Part shown: positions 15,255-23,365 of the stretch, one piece after another | Layout: every line of letters begins with the position of its first letter | Position numbering within the stretch: the stretch's first letter is position 1 | Assembly (NCBI GenBank): GCA_016763155.1 | Contig: JAESUH010000099.1 | Span: forward strand, 1-35,171 | Length of the DNA stretch: 35,171 nucleotides | Direction: 5' to 3' | DNA from: Rhizobiaceae bacterium | GTDB lineage: Bacteria > Pseudomonadota > Alphaproteobacteria > Rhizobiales > Rhizobiaceae | Notes under the pieces: generated by a model | The model's input: only the letters and a program-made list of their open reading frames with translations | Told to the model about the DNA's origin: nothing | The model's database searches: none | Translations under genes and position numbers: made by a program

Positions 15255-17141
15255 CTATCGCTTTGGCATGCCTCTTGCTCGCATGCCTCGTTTTTGCGCT
15301 GCTATGCGGAATTGGGCATTGGCGGCGCCGTAGCCTTGATAATTGTCTTTTCGTTGCACTATCTCAAAGAAGAATCCTTCGCCATAATTGGGACTGTAAA
15401 ACTGGAAAAATTCGCCGTCCTCGTCCCGGTCATACATGATGTGAAATTCGCGCAATAGAACCATCAAGTCTTCATCCAAACCATAGCGAGCGTCCAGGTC
15501 ATCGTAATAGTTTGGAGAAATCTTCAAGGGTTCAAATTGATTGTCCCGCAATTGTTTTGCGGTTGTGAAAATATCGTCGCAGGCGAAAGCGATGTGCTGT
15601 ACTGCAGAGCCGAAATGTTCATTTAAAAAATTGCCGGCAAATGTACGATGATTTTCAGCGCCATTTAAAGTGAGCCGAAAGCTACCTTCGTTGTTTTCGA
15701 TAACTTGGCTGCGGATAAGACCTGCCGGATCGATCACATCAACCATTGGGTGTTTCAGGGTTTTAAAAATCGTCGTATAGAACAATGTCCAAGTCAACAT
15801 CTCTTCGTGGCGCATGGTCTGGGCTACATGGTCGATTGAAATGAGGTTTCCGGTTTCCTTACGAAAATCACCAGCAGAGAATTCTATATCCCAGACGTTT
15901 TTTAGTTCGGTTGTGGCATCAATGAAATGAATCACACTGCCACCAACACCGCGTATGGCGGGAATATCTAATTCGTTTGGACCAACGCTCTGGCTAAAAG
16001 AGGCAGCACCCAATGCACGTGCTCGTTTCACCGCCGCTGCGGCATCTCCTACTTTAAGCCCGATATCGCACACACCGGTGCCATGATTGATATATGAAGT
16101 ATGGGCAAAACCATGGGTATCCGTGTTGATGAGGATGTTTATGTCGCCTTGCCGCCACAGGCTTACGTCTTTTGAAATGTGTTGTCCTGCCTCGACAAAC
16201 TTCAAAGTCGTGAGCATTTTTGCCAGTTGCTTCGCTTCTGATTTGGTTGTGGCAAATTCGATAAACTCGATGCCTGAAACACCCACGCGATCTGGCATCT
16301 CAGGAACTTCGATTGCAATATCCGGTTCTTCACGTTTCACCTGATCCATCAATGCAAGGAGTGAGCGATGGCCATCAATGGAAATTGAACTCGGGGATCC
16401 ACCACGAAATTGATCATTGAAAATTTCCAGGGACAATACCCCATCATATCCCGTTGCCGCTACGGCTCGCATGAATGCAACCACATCGAGATCACCTTCG
16501 CCCGGCATATTTCGGTAATGGCGGCTCAAATGCAACAAATCCATATCAATCAACGGCGCATCAGCCAGTTGCACGAAGAAAATTTTATCTCCCGGGATCG
16601 AGCGAATGGTATCGGGGTCGATTTGGCGGGCCAGCGTGTGGAAGGAATCTACAATTAGTCCGATATTGGGATGGTTGGCACGCCGCACAATTTCCCATGC
16701 ATCTCGGTGATCATCAATGTGTTTTCCCCAAGCCAGCGCTTCATAGCCGATACGAATACCTCTTTTAGCTGCATGCTCGCCAAGTTCAGCAAAGTCATCC
16801 GCGGCGCGGTCAATTCCACCCAATGCCAAGGGTGAAACGTTGGAACAGACCAAAATGAGGTCAGTTTCCAACTCTTGCATGAGGTCAAATTTTCGTTCAG
16901 CCCGCTCGAAGGCACGGGCCCTGTGAATTCCCGGCATTCCTTCAAAGTCGCGAAATGGCTGGAAAAGCGAAATTTCCAAGCCATGGTCGCGAACCATTTT
17001 GGCCACATCACTTGGAGGACCGTCAAAGGCCAGAAAATCATTTTCAAAAATTTCTATTGCGTCAAAACCCGCTGCAGCAATTGCGGTGAGTTTTTCGCTT
17101 AAACTGCCACTAATCGATACCGTTGCAATGGATGTTTTCAT
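15255..17141 (-). CDS. quiC: 3-Dehydroshikimate dehydratase, two-domain QuiC/QsuB type
   Basis: A 628-residue enzyme converting 3-dehydroshikimate to protocatechuate. The N-terminal half (1-270) is a xylose-isomerase-like TIM barrel. The metal ligands reported for Pseudomonas QuiC1 fall at the same numbers here: Glu134 (GYEALAW), Asp165 (VDSFH), Gln191 (FVQLADA) and Glu239 (SLEIFND). His168 follows the Asp. The C-terminal half (about 285-628) is a vicinal-oxygen-chelate domain like 4-hydroxyphenylpyruvate dioxygenase, with the His-His-Glu triad at His438 (DHVAQTM), His516 (QHIAFAC) and Glu593 (FFEIVQR). In studied homologues this second domain stabilises or modulates the dehydratase, and its own reaction is unresolved. 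Last gene of the tct/quinate operon. Length matches the known two-domain proteins. Confidence 0.92.
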   Translation of the reverse strand: MKTSIATVSISGSLSEKLTAIAAAGFDAIEIFENDFLAFDGPPSDVAKMVRDHGLEISLFQPFRDFEGMPGIHRARAFERAERKFDLMQELETDLILVCSNVSPLALGGIDRAADDFAELGEHAAKRGIRIGYEALAWGKHIDDHRDAWEIVRRANHPNIGLIVDSFHTLARQIDPDTIRSIPGDKIFFVQLADAPLIDMDLLHLSRHYRNMPGEGDLDVVAFMRAVAATGYDGVLSLEIFNDQFRGGSPSSISIDGHRSLLALMDQVKREEPDIAIEVPEMPDRVGVSGIEFIEFATTKSEAKQLAKMLTTLKFVEAGQHISKDVSLWRQGDINILINTDTHGFAHTSYINHGTGVCDIGLKVGDAAAAVKRARALGAASFSQSVGPNELDIPAIRGVGGSVIHFIDATTELKNVWDIEFSAGDFRKETGNLISIDHVAQTMRHEEMLTWTLFYTTIFKTLKHPMVDVIDPAGLIRSQVIENNEGSFRLTLNGAENHRTFAGNFLNEHFGSAVQHIAFACDDIFTTAKQLRDNQFEPLKISPNYYDDLDARYGLDEDLMVLLREFHIMYDRDEDGEFFQFYSPNYGEGFFFEIVQRKDNYQGYGAANAQFRIAAQKRGMRARGMPKR

Positions 17142-17181
17142 GATTTTTGATTGCTTTCGTAATTGCTAGAATTGTCGATAA

Positions 17182-17979
17182 TCAATGCCAAAGCCCAAGA
17201 TGACTCATCTGAAATTCCAGTTGGGCATCAGCCATTTCATTTCCAGTTTGAATTTTCAAATTGCGTTTATGCGCTTCCACCAGAAGCGGTGTTATTTCCG
17301 GTTTGGTGACGACATCAGCAACGACCCCGCCTGCCCTTATAAGGTCGAGATTGAAAGGAGACGGGTCGTTGTTTTTCATCCCGAGCGTTGAAGCGTTAAT
17401 CGCAAAATCATATTCGCCTGCTGCGTCTGGCTCGCCGTGCAACTGCACATTTGGATAGTTTTCATGCAAGAGAGTTTGAATGCGGTTCAACCTGCCTGCG
17501 TTCGGCTCAATCAGGGATAGGCTCGCGATATTTTCATCACAAATTGCATCAGCAATTGCAGCACCGGCACCACCTCCAGCGCCTGCAAGCAAGACTTTTG
17601 CGCCTGATAGCCGGTAGCCTTTTTTCTTTAGAGCAGCAACAAACGCCAAACCATCGGTCATGTCTCCGATCAATTTCCCATCATCTTCACGCCGAACGAT
17701 ATTGACGGAGCCAACCCGCTTTGCTCTGGGGGTCAAATCATTCATCGATCTGAAAGTTATCTGTTTGTGCGGGACGGTAACCGAGCACCCACCACAGTTT
17801 TGCCACTGCTTCAGGAGTGCAAAAAAACCTTCCATATCTGCGGGCGGCACGTCCATGGCAAACATGGTTGCGTCTATCCCGCTTTCAATAAACCATTCAT
17901 TGATAACAGGAGGAGTGCGCACTTGCCCGACGGGATGGCCGATCAAAGGATAGCAAACGGTTTGCCCCGTAATTGTCAT
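17182..17979 (-). CDS. Shikimate/quinate dehydrogenase-like protein
   Basis: A 265-residue member of the AroE family, NAD(P)-dependent. The catalytic Lys is at 72 (SVTVPHK) and the catalytic Asp at 109 (GDMTDG); the cofactor-binding loop GAGGGAGAA starts near 133. The N-terminal Ser-x-Ser motif that holds the shikimate carboxylate in biosynthetic enzymes (HSxSP) is here HPVGQVRTP: no Ser pair is seen. In this operon it should oxidise shikimate or quinate to 3-dehydroshikimate for the adjacent dehydratase, but the altered motif leaves the substrate open. Lies 40 nt upstream of quiC. Confidence 0.82.
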   Translation of the reverse strand: MTITGQTVCYPLIGHPVGQVRTPPVINEWFIESGIDATMFAMDVPPADMEGFFALLKQWQNCGGCSVTVPHKQITFRSMNDLTPRAKRVGSVNIVRREDDGKLIGDMTDGLAFVAALKKKGYRLSGAKVLLAGAGGGAGAAIADAICDENIASLSLIEPNAGRLNRIQTLLHENYPNVQLHGEPDAAGEYDFAINASTLGMKNNDPSPFNLDLIRAGGVVADVVTKPEITPLLVEAHKRNLKIQTGNEMADAQLEFQMSHLGLWH

Positions 17980-18021
17980 TCAAATCATCCTTGTATTCTT
18001 CTAATATTATCAGCGTTGCCC

Positions 18022-19062
18022 TCAAGCAAGCGTAATACAGGCCTCCGTTTGAGACGCCTCTTTGATCGCGCCCATTACCTTCAAAGTTGCCAGGCCTTCC
18101 TGACCAGACATGATGGGTTCTGCATTATTCAAAATGACATCCGCAAAGTGCCTGACCTGAAGTAAGAGTGGATCACCCTCATCATAAGTCAGGGCATTTC
18201 GTGAAATGGGGCTCCACCAATCGGGGGCATCATCGTGCTGCCAAAAGCCTAAATCGGGGATAGAAAGCGACCCATTTGTGCCGCCAATCATTGTGCTTGT
18301 GGTGTGGGTCTGTGGATAAATTGGATTTTCCGCAGCCGTCAATTCCCAACTCCATGGAGCGGCAATTGAATCAGATACAGTCACTGTGCCCAAAGCCCCG
18401 CTGGTAAATCTCAACAAGATAACCGCCGTATCTTCCACGGCATGGCCTCGTACAGCATTGGATTGTTGCGCCTGAACGGACTGAACATCGCCACAAAAAT
18501 GGCGAAGCAAATCCACATCGTGGATCATGTTGACCAGAATTGGTCCGCCTCCTTTTGCACGTCTCCATTCGGCCGTGAAATAGTCGTCAGGTTTATAGAA
18601 CCAACAGCTTGTATGGACGGCAACGATGCGCCCTAGCTTGCCTTCGTCGATGGCTTGTTTGGCCCTGACAATTAACGGATTATATCGTCGATGGTGGCCA
18701 ACAAGAATTGGCACTTTTGTTCTTTTGCCCACAGCTACGATGCGCTCAGCAGCGGCAACGGTATCGGTGATTGGCTTTTCAATCAAAACAGGAATGCCAG
18801 CTTCCATACACTGGATGGCGTGCATTTCGTGCATCTGATTGGGAGTTGCAATGATGATACCATCCGGTTTGTCATCATTGAGCAGATCATCCAAGTTTGA
18901 ATAATACTTTGTCGAATGCTTTTCAGCGACGGCTTTTGCTTCTTCGGCCGGGTCAACGATTGCTGAAAGCACCGCTTCCTTCGCCACGTATTCGGCGTGT
19001 CGTTTTCCGATCAATCCGGCTCCCAGGATGGCAATGCGGGCTTGAGAGTGGGTAGAACTCAT
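18022..19062 (-). CDS. Gfo/Idh/MocA family oxidoreductase
   Basis: A 346-residue NAD(P)-dependent dehydrogenase. Rossmann motif GAGLIG at 14-19, the family hallmark EKP at 95-97 (LIEKPITD) and the C-terminal domain with GGGPILVNMIHDVDLLRHFC (about 171-190), where His and Asp probably do the proton transfer. The family acts on sugars, inositols and related polyols. Its place between a tricarboxylate-type transporter and the shikimate enzymes suggests it oxidises quinate or a related cyclic polyol acid, as an alternative to a PQQ quinate dehydrogenase (inference). Its start overlaps the tctA stop by 4 nt. Confidence 0.85.
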   Translation of the reverse strand: MSSTHSQARIAILGAGLIGKRHAEYVAKEAVLSAIVDPAEEAKAVAEKHSTKYYSNLDDLLNDDKPDGIIIATPNQMHEMHAIQCMEAGIPVLIEKPITDTVAAAERIVAVGKRTKVPILVGHHRRYNPLIVRAKQAIDEGKLGRIVAVHTSCWFYKPDDYFTAEWRRAKGGGPILVNMIHDVDLLRHFCGDVQSVQAQQSNAVRGHAVEDTAVILLRFTSGALGTVTVSDSIAAPWSWELTAAENPIYPQTHTTSTMIGGTNGSLSIPDLGFWQHDDAPDWWSPISRNALTYDEGDPLLLQVRHFADVILNNAEPIMSGQEGLATLKVMGAIKEASQTEACITLA

Positions 19063-20582
19063 TTGTCTGCCTGTTTCTTTTTAAAACTGGGAAAATATGG
19101 CGTTATTTTTGGCCAAAGCGGTGTTTGGGAAATCAAGAGGAATAGAAATGAGACGCTTAGAACCAGCGAAATAGGGTTGGATACAAAGTCCCATAAGAAG
19201 GTTCCCACATCACCGCGCGCGCCAATCATTGCACGACGATAATTTGCATCCATCATTGGTCCAAGGATAACACCCAAGATGACGGGACCCACCTGGAACC
19301 CATAGGTTTTCATGAAGTAGCCCACAACACCAAAGACCAGCATCCAGCTGATATGCGTTGGGTTGTTTTCAATCGCGTAGGTTCCTACTGCCGAAAAAAT
19401 AATGATCAGCGGTATCAATATCGCTTTGGGACATTCAACGATCTTGGTGAAAACCCGAATGCCGGTGAGACCGAAAATCAGTAGAAAAATGTTTGCAAGC
19501 GCCAAATTCCCAACCAGGAACCAGAACAAATGCGGCGTATCGATGAGAAGAAGCGGTCCGGGTTTCAAACCATGAATGAACAAGGCTCCGATGATGACCG
19601 CCGTTACAGCATCGCCTGGAATACCCAAGGTTAGCATGGGGATGAATGATCCACCCACCGCTGCATTATTGGCAGCTTCAGGCGCAATCAGGCCCTCTTT
19701 TGCTCCTTCGCCAAATGGCACTTCCGGATTTTTTGTAGAACGCTTGGCATGATCATATGCCAGCAATGCTGCGATATCGCCGCCAGTGCCAGGCAGCGCG
19801 CCAATTATGGTGCCAATACCTGATGTTCTCATTGCCAATCCAAAGTACTTTTTGACATCTGAAAATTTTGGAATAATCCGGTCAATCTTCTGCTTAACCG
19901 CAGGTAGATCGAGGTTATGAATTTGGACGAAAGCCTCGGCCACTCCGAAGAAACCAATCATCGCGGCCACATATGGAATGCCGCCCATCATCTGGATAGA
20001 TCCAAAGGTAAAGCGGCCTTCCGCCGTCATCGGGTCTAAGCCCACCATGCCAATCAGCACGCCGAGCGCACCGGCAAACACGCCTTTGCTAAAGCTTTCA
20101 CCTGATAGAGAACCAACAAGCAAAATTCCGATTAGGCCAAGCAGCAGATAATCGCGGGAATTAAACTGCAGGGCAAAGCTTGAAATAACCGGGGCGAAGA
20201 GAGCAAGCGCCAAGATACCGACGAAACCACCAAACACCGACATAACAGTTGTTAGTCCAATGGCCTCCCCCGCCTCCCCGCGCTTCGCCATGGGATAACC
20301 TTCAATGGCTGTTGCAATCGCACTGGGGGCACCTGGAATATTGAGCAGGATGGCGGTTCTCGACCCACCATAAACACCGCCAATAAACACGCCCGCGATC
20401 AACGCTAGCGCATCATTGACCGGCCATTTGAAGGTGAACGAAATAAGGATGGATGTCGCCATTGTAACCGAAAGGCCAGGAATTGCGCCTACATAAATTC
20501 CGGCAAATGTTCCCATTGCCGTCAAAAACATAAGCCACGGATCAAACCAGGAAAGAGAGAGATTTCCAAATACTTCCATCAT
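19059..20582 (-). CDS. tctA: Tripartite tricarboxylate transporter large permease TctA
   Basis: A 507-residue integral membrane protein, about 10-12 hydrophobic segments, normal length for TctA. The conserved stretches are AIPGLSVTMATSILISFTF (about 33-51), LNIPGAPSAIATAIEGYPMA (about 80-99), GALPGTGGDIAALLAYDHAK (about 258-277) and TLGIPGDAVTAVIIGAL (about 320). The PGTGG and PGxxxA repeats are family signatures. Uses the TctC binding protein to take up organic acids against a cation gradient. Separated by one base from tctB. Confidence 0.93.
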   Translation of the reverse strand: MMEVFGNLSLSWFDPWLMFLTAMGTFAGIYVGAIPGLSVTMATSILISFTFKWPVNDALALIAGVFIGGVYGGSRTAILLNIPGAPSAIATAIEGYPMAKRGEAGEAIGLTTVMSVFGGFVGILALALFAPVISSFALQFNSRDYLLLGLIGILLVGSLSGESFSKGVFAGALGVLIGMVGLDPMTAEGRFTFGSIQMMGGIPYVAAMIGFFGVAEAFVQIHNLDLPAVKQKIDRIIPKFSDVKKYFGLAMRTSGIGTIIGALPGTGGDIAALLAYDHAKRSTKNPEVPFGEGAKEGLIAPEAANNAAVGGSFIPMLTLGIPGDAVTAVIIGALFIHGLKPGPLLLIDTPHLFWFLVGNLALANIFLLIFGLTGIRVFTKIVECPKAILIPLIIIFSAVGTYAIENNPTHISWMLVFGVVGYFMKTYGFQVGPVILGVILGPMMDANYRRAMIGARGDVGTFLWDFVSNPISLVLSVSFLFLLISQTPLWPKITPYFPSFKKKQADK

Positions 20583-20583
20583 A

Positions 20584-21075
20584 TCAAAACAACCCTTGAA
20601 TTAATGAGCCTTTAGGAAGGACAACCTGGAACAAAATGCGAAACAGGCCGTAGATCAAACTCAAGGTTAGGCCAGTCAACGCAATCGAAATGAGAATATT
20701 TTTGCGCCAAAGATAGGCAAAGGACAAAAACAAAAAGCCTGCAGATGCCACCATAAAACCCAGATAGGGCATGGTCGCGATATAGAGAATGACCAGCGCG
20801 ATCATTGTTACCAAACGCACGGTCAAAACTTTGTGGTCCACCTCAAGAGATTGCGGAATCTTGCGCTCCGAGGACCGGCCAAAGAGAATGTCTTTAATAA
20901 TGAAAAGGCCAGAGAGCACCATTGCGGCCGCCGCCAACATCGGAAAAACGCCAGCCGTAGAAAGGCCTTTGAACCCCGAAATACCGTAAGCCTGCCAAAG
21001 GGCGACTATGCTGAAGATCAACAGGATCAGGGCAAAAGCAAGCTCTCCCGGTCGGCGTTCACGCTGAACAGACAT
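20584..21075 (-). CDS. tctB: Tripartite tricarboxylate transporter small subunit TctB
   Basis: A 163-residue membrane protein with four hydrophobic segments (about 12-30, 40-58, 85-105, 110-150). The sequence is poorly conserved in the family, so identity rests on size, membrane pattern and position between tctC and tctA. A short basic N-terminus and the ATG near 21075 fit. The 89-nt gap to tctC holds a hairpin. Confidence 0.85.
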   Translation of the reverse strand: MSVQRERRPGELAFALILLIFSIVALWQAYGISGFKGLSTAGVFPMLAAAAMVLSGLFIIKDILFGRSSERKIPQSLEVDHKVLTVRLVTMIALVILYIATMPYLGFMVASAGFLFLSFAYLWRKNILISIALTGLTLSLIYGLFRILFQVVLPKGSLIQGLF

Positions 21076-21111
21076 TGAATACTCCCATTTTCAATTTTGA
21101 ATTTTCTTATA

Positions 21112-21138
21112 GCCAGCCCCGGTTTTTCCGGGACTGGC
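21112..21138 (-). terminator. Intergenic hairpin after tctC
   Basis: GCCAGCCCCGG and CCGGGACTGGC pair over 11 positions with one C-A mismatch, and a 5-nt loop. It follows the tctC stop (21165) by 26 nt and precedes tctB. A short run of U and A residues follows only loosely, so partial termination or mRNA stabilisation is likelier than full stop. Confidence 0.7.
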
Positions 21139-21164
21139 AAATTCAATCGCAAGTAGCGACCCAA

Positions 21165-22160
21165 TTATGGGCGCATAATGCCGATTGTTTCAGGGTTCAC
21201 TTTTGCAGCACCTGAATCCTGCAATGCCCAAGCAGTAACCTGCTGCCATTTTTTCAGGAATGCTTCTGCTTCTGCACCGGAAATATTCATGATCACATTG
21301 CCTTTGTTGGCCATGAGAGTTTTGAATGTCTCGTCGTCAGCAGCTTTTTTGAAAGCAGCTTCCATAGTTGCTTTCACATCAGCAGGCACATCCTTGCGTA
21401 CGAACACACCATAAAATGGTCCCCATGGAAGAAATTTAGCCATTTTTGGAAGTGCATCGGTAATGGCTGGCACGTCTGGCAATGTATCAACTGGTGTTGG
21501 ATTAACCACCGCCAGTATTCTCATTTTGCCTGCTTTCACTTGCTCAGCAGCTGCCGAAATACCTGTTGGCATGAAATCAACTTCGCCGCCAAGCATTGCA
21601 GTCAATCCGGGGCCTTCGCCACCGAATGGAATTGCGGTCACATCAAAATCAGCAGAGTTTTTGATCAATGCTCCAATTGTGCTCGGCAAACCACCTGGTC
21701 CGGTTGAGCCCATTTTAACAACACCCGGATTGGATTTGATATCCGCCATAAGGTCTTGCATCGTTTTATATTTGGAGTCTGTTCGCACAGCAATTACAGC
21801 AACACCACGTCCAAGAATGTTGACTGGATAAAACTTTGAATAATCCAGATCAGCAACGCCCATAATAGGGTGCAGTTGAGGATTTTCTGCTCCATAAAGG
21901 AAGGTATATCCATCTGCCGGAGCAGCATTTACATAAGCGGTTGAGATCGCGCCTGCGCCACCTGATTTGTTCAAAACAACAATCGACTTGCCCAGTGCTT
22001 CTTCTGCAGCTGGATTAATGGCACGGGCAACCGTATCTGTTGCGCCACCTGCGCCCCACATTACAACGCCCAAGACTTCGCGCTCAGGATAGTCTCCAGC
22101 AAACGAAGCGCTAGCCATCATTGAAAGGGCCGCAACGGCTCCAATATATTTTAGATTCAT
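21165..22160 (-). CDS. tctC: Tripartite tricarboxylate transporter binding protein TctC (Bug family)
   Basis: A 331-residue periplasmic binding protein. Signal peptide at about 1-21 (MNLKYIGAVAALSMMASASF, then A), mature start GDYPEREVLGVVMWGAGGATDTVAR, then the Bug features NKSGGAGAISTAYV and GSTGPGGLPSTIGAL that shape the carboxylate pocket. Start at ATG 22160, supported by GGAGGA 6 nt upstream; the frame extends to 22298, but that part has no similarity to a signal peptide. First gene of the operon; LysR-type site upstream. Ligand probably quinate, shikimate or dehydroshikimate (inference). Confidence 0.92.
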   Translation of the reverse strand: MNLKYIGAVAALSMMASASFAGDYPEREVLGVVMWGAGGATDTVARAINPAAEEALGKSIVVLNKSGGAGAISTAYVNAAPADGYTFLYGAENPQLHPIMGVADLDYSKFYPVNILGRGVAVIAVRTDSKYKTMQDLMADIKSNPGVVKMGSTGPGGLPSTIGALIKNSADFDVTAIPFGGEGPGLTAMLGGEVDFMPTGISAAAEQVKAGKMRILAVVNPTPVDTLPDVPAITDALPKMAKFLPWGPFYGVFVRKDVPADVKATMEAAFKKAADDETFKTLMANKGNVIMNISGAEAEAFLKKWQQVTAWALQDSGAAKVNPETIGIMRP

Positions 22161-22312
22161 GAAATTCCTCCAGAACGGACGGTCATTGTTTACCAAGGTC
22201 AGGCAGACATGCCGTGAACCCCTGCTAGGCGAGTTGTCCGTAAAAACTGCCAAAGCTCTGAAATTATGTAGAAAACTTATAAATAACGCAAATACCAATT
22301 ATTGCACCAGAT

Positions 22313-22327
22313 ATAACATTTTGTTAT
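22313..22327. promoter_or_regulatory. LysR-type T-N11-A box upstream of tctC
   Basis: ATAACATTTTGTTAT, symmetrical arms ATAAC/GTTAT around a 5-nt centre with the T-N11-A spacing of LysR sites. It lies between the lysR stop (22335) and the tctC start (22160), about 150 nt upstream of the latter, so it is a fitting activator site for the tct/quinate operon. Confidence 0.55.
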
Positions 22328-22334
22328 GCCCGAT

Positions 22335-23240
22335 TCAGCTACACAGCCGCATTTCAGCAGCCAGCAGGTCGATAAAGTTTTTTGCGAAGTTGCTTAATTC
22401 CCGATCTCTACGAATTGCAACATAAGTTTGAAATTGTGTATCCTCATCAATTGGCACGAGCGCGAGATCTTCGCTATCGCTTCCAAGCTCTGCCATCGTG
22501 AAATTATCTAGCACAGCCACACCCAGATTTTCCCTTACCAGAGCAACGACCGTCGTTCCAAAACGTGCACGAACTACGATATCGAAATCGAGCTTTTTGT
22601 CGATGAAAATTTTTGCCAATATGCCACCGAAGGGGTCATTTGGATCAATCCCCACTAGCGGGTGTTCGGCAATTTGAGCTGCAGACACAATTGGCAATTT
22701 CGCAAGTGGATGCGTCTTGGGAACAAGGCACATCAATCGACCTTTTGCGAGAGGCTGAAAAATGACCGATGGATGCTCGAATTTGTGGCTCATACAAACA
22801 GCCTCACCCTGACCCAACATCAAATAATCAATCGCTTCTTCAATTTTAAGCAATTCGATGTTTACCCGAATATCAGGATGACGACGCTTCAAGGCCGCAA
22901 TAGCCTTTGGGACCATGACGTTGGCAATGCTGGGAACGGAACCAATAGCAAGCTCCACATCAGACCCCTGTCTCAGGCGCTCGACTGAAAGCTGCAAATG
23001 TTGCAACTTTTGATGGACTTCCTGCAATTGGGCAAACACTACTCTAGCCTCAGGTGCAGGCACATATCGCCCGCCTTCCCGAACAAACAATTTCATTTCC
23101 AGACTTGCTTCAAGGTGCTTCATCGTTCGACTGACACCGGGTTGCGCTACATTTAACACGCGCGCGGCACCGGCAATTGACCCGGAAATCATCACAGCGC
23201 GAATGACTTCAATCTGCCTAAGGGTAAGTAACTTCTTCAT
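22335..23240 (-). CDS. LysR family transcriptional regulator
   Basis: A 301-residue regulator with the N-terminal helix-turn-helix (about 5-62: LRQIEVIRAVMISGSIAGAA, VLNVAQPGVSRTMKHLE) and a C-terminal effector domain (about 88-295; DVELAIGSVPSIANVMVPKA, VPKTHPLAKLP). Located in tandem upstream of the tct operon, same strand. Typical LysR regulators are divergent from their target, so this arrangement is less usual. It probably activates the tct/quiC genes in response to a pathway intermediate. Confidence 0.88.
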   Translation of the reverse strand: MKKLLTLRQIEVIRAVMISGSIAGAARVLNVAQPGVSRTMKHLEASLEMKLFVREGGRYVPAPEARVVFAQLQEVHQKLQHLQLSVERLRQGSDVELAIGSVPSIANVMVPKAIAALKRRHPDIRVNIELLKIEEAIDYLMLGQGEAVCMSHKFEHPSVIFQPLAKGRLMCLVPKTHPLAKLPIVSAAQIAEHPLVGIDPNDPFGGILAKIFIDKKLDFDIVVRARFGTTVVALVRENLGVAVLDNFTMAELGSDSEDLALVPIDEDTQFQTYVAIRRDRELSNFAKNFIDLLAAEMRLCS

Positions 23241-23306
23241 AGGCTATAACGTCGCGGGAATTGGATTGGGTGTCAACTTTGTAGTTTTGTAGGCACGCCA
23301 AATCAC

Positions 23307-23345
23307 AAAAAAGGCTGTGTGGATTGTTTTAATGCATCCCACACA
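23307..23345 (-). terminator. Rho-independent terminator of the aryl-CoA ligase gene
   Basis: On the minus strand TGTGTGG and CCACACA pair over 7 bp, followed by GCC and a run of six U (A-run at 23307-23312 on the plus strand). It lies 21-59 nt after the ligase stop (23366). The loop of 16 nt is large, so the strength is moderate. It ends the transcript before the lysR start at 23240. Confidence 0.6.
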
Positions 23346-23365
23346 AGGCATTTTAAAAATAATGT

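Noticed and set aside
22161..22298. Longer TctC start at 22298
   Set aside because: The extension has no signal-peptide character; ATG 22160 has a strong GGAGGA site and a proper signal peptide follows.
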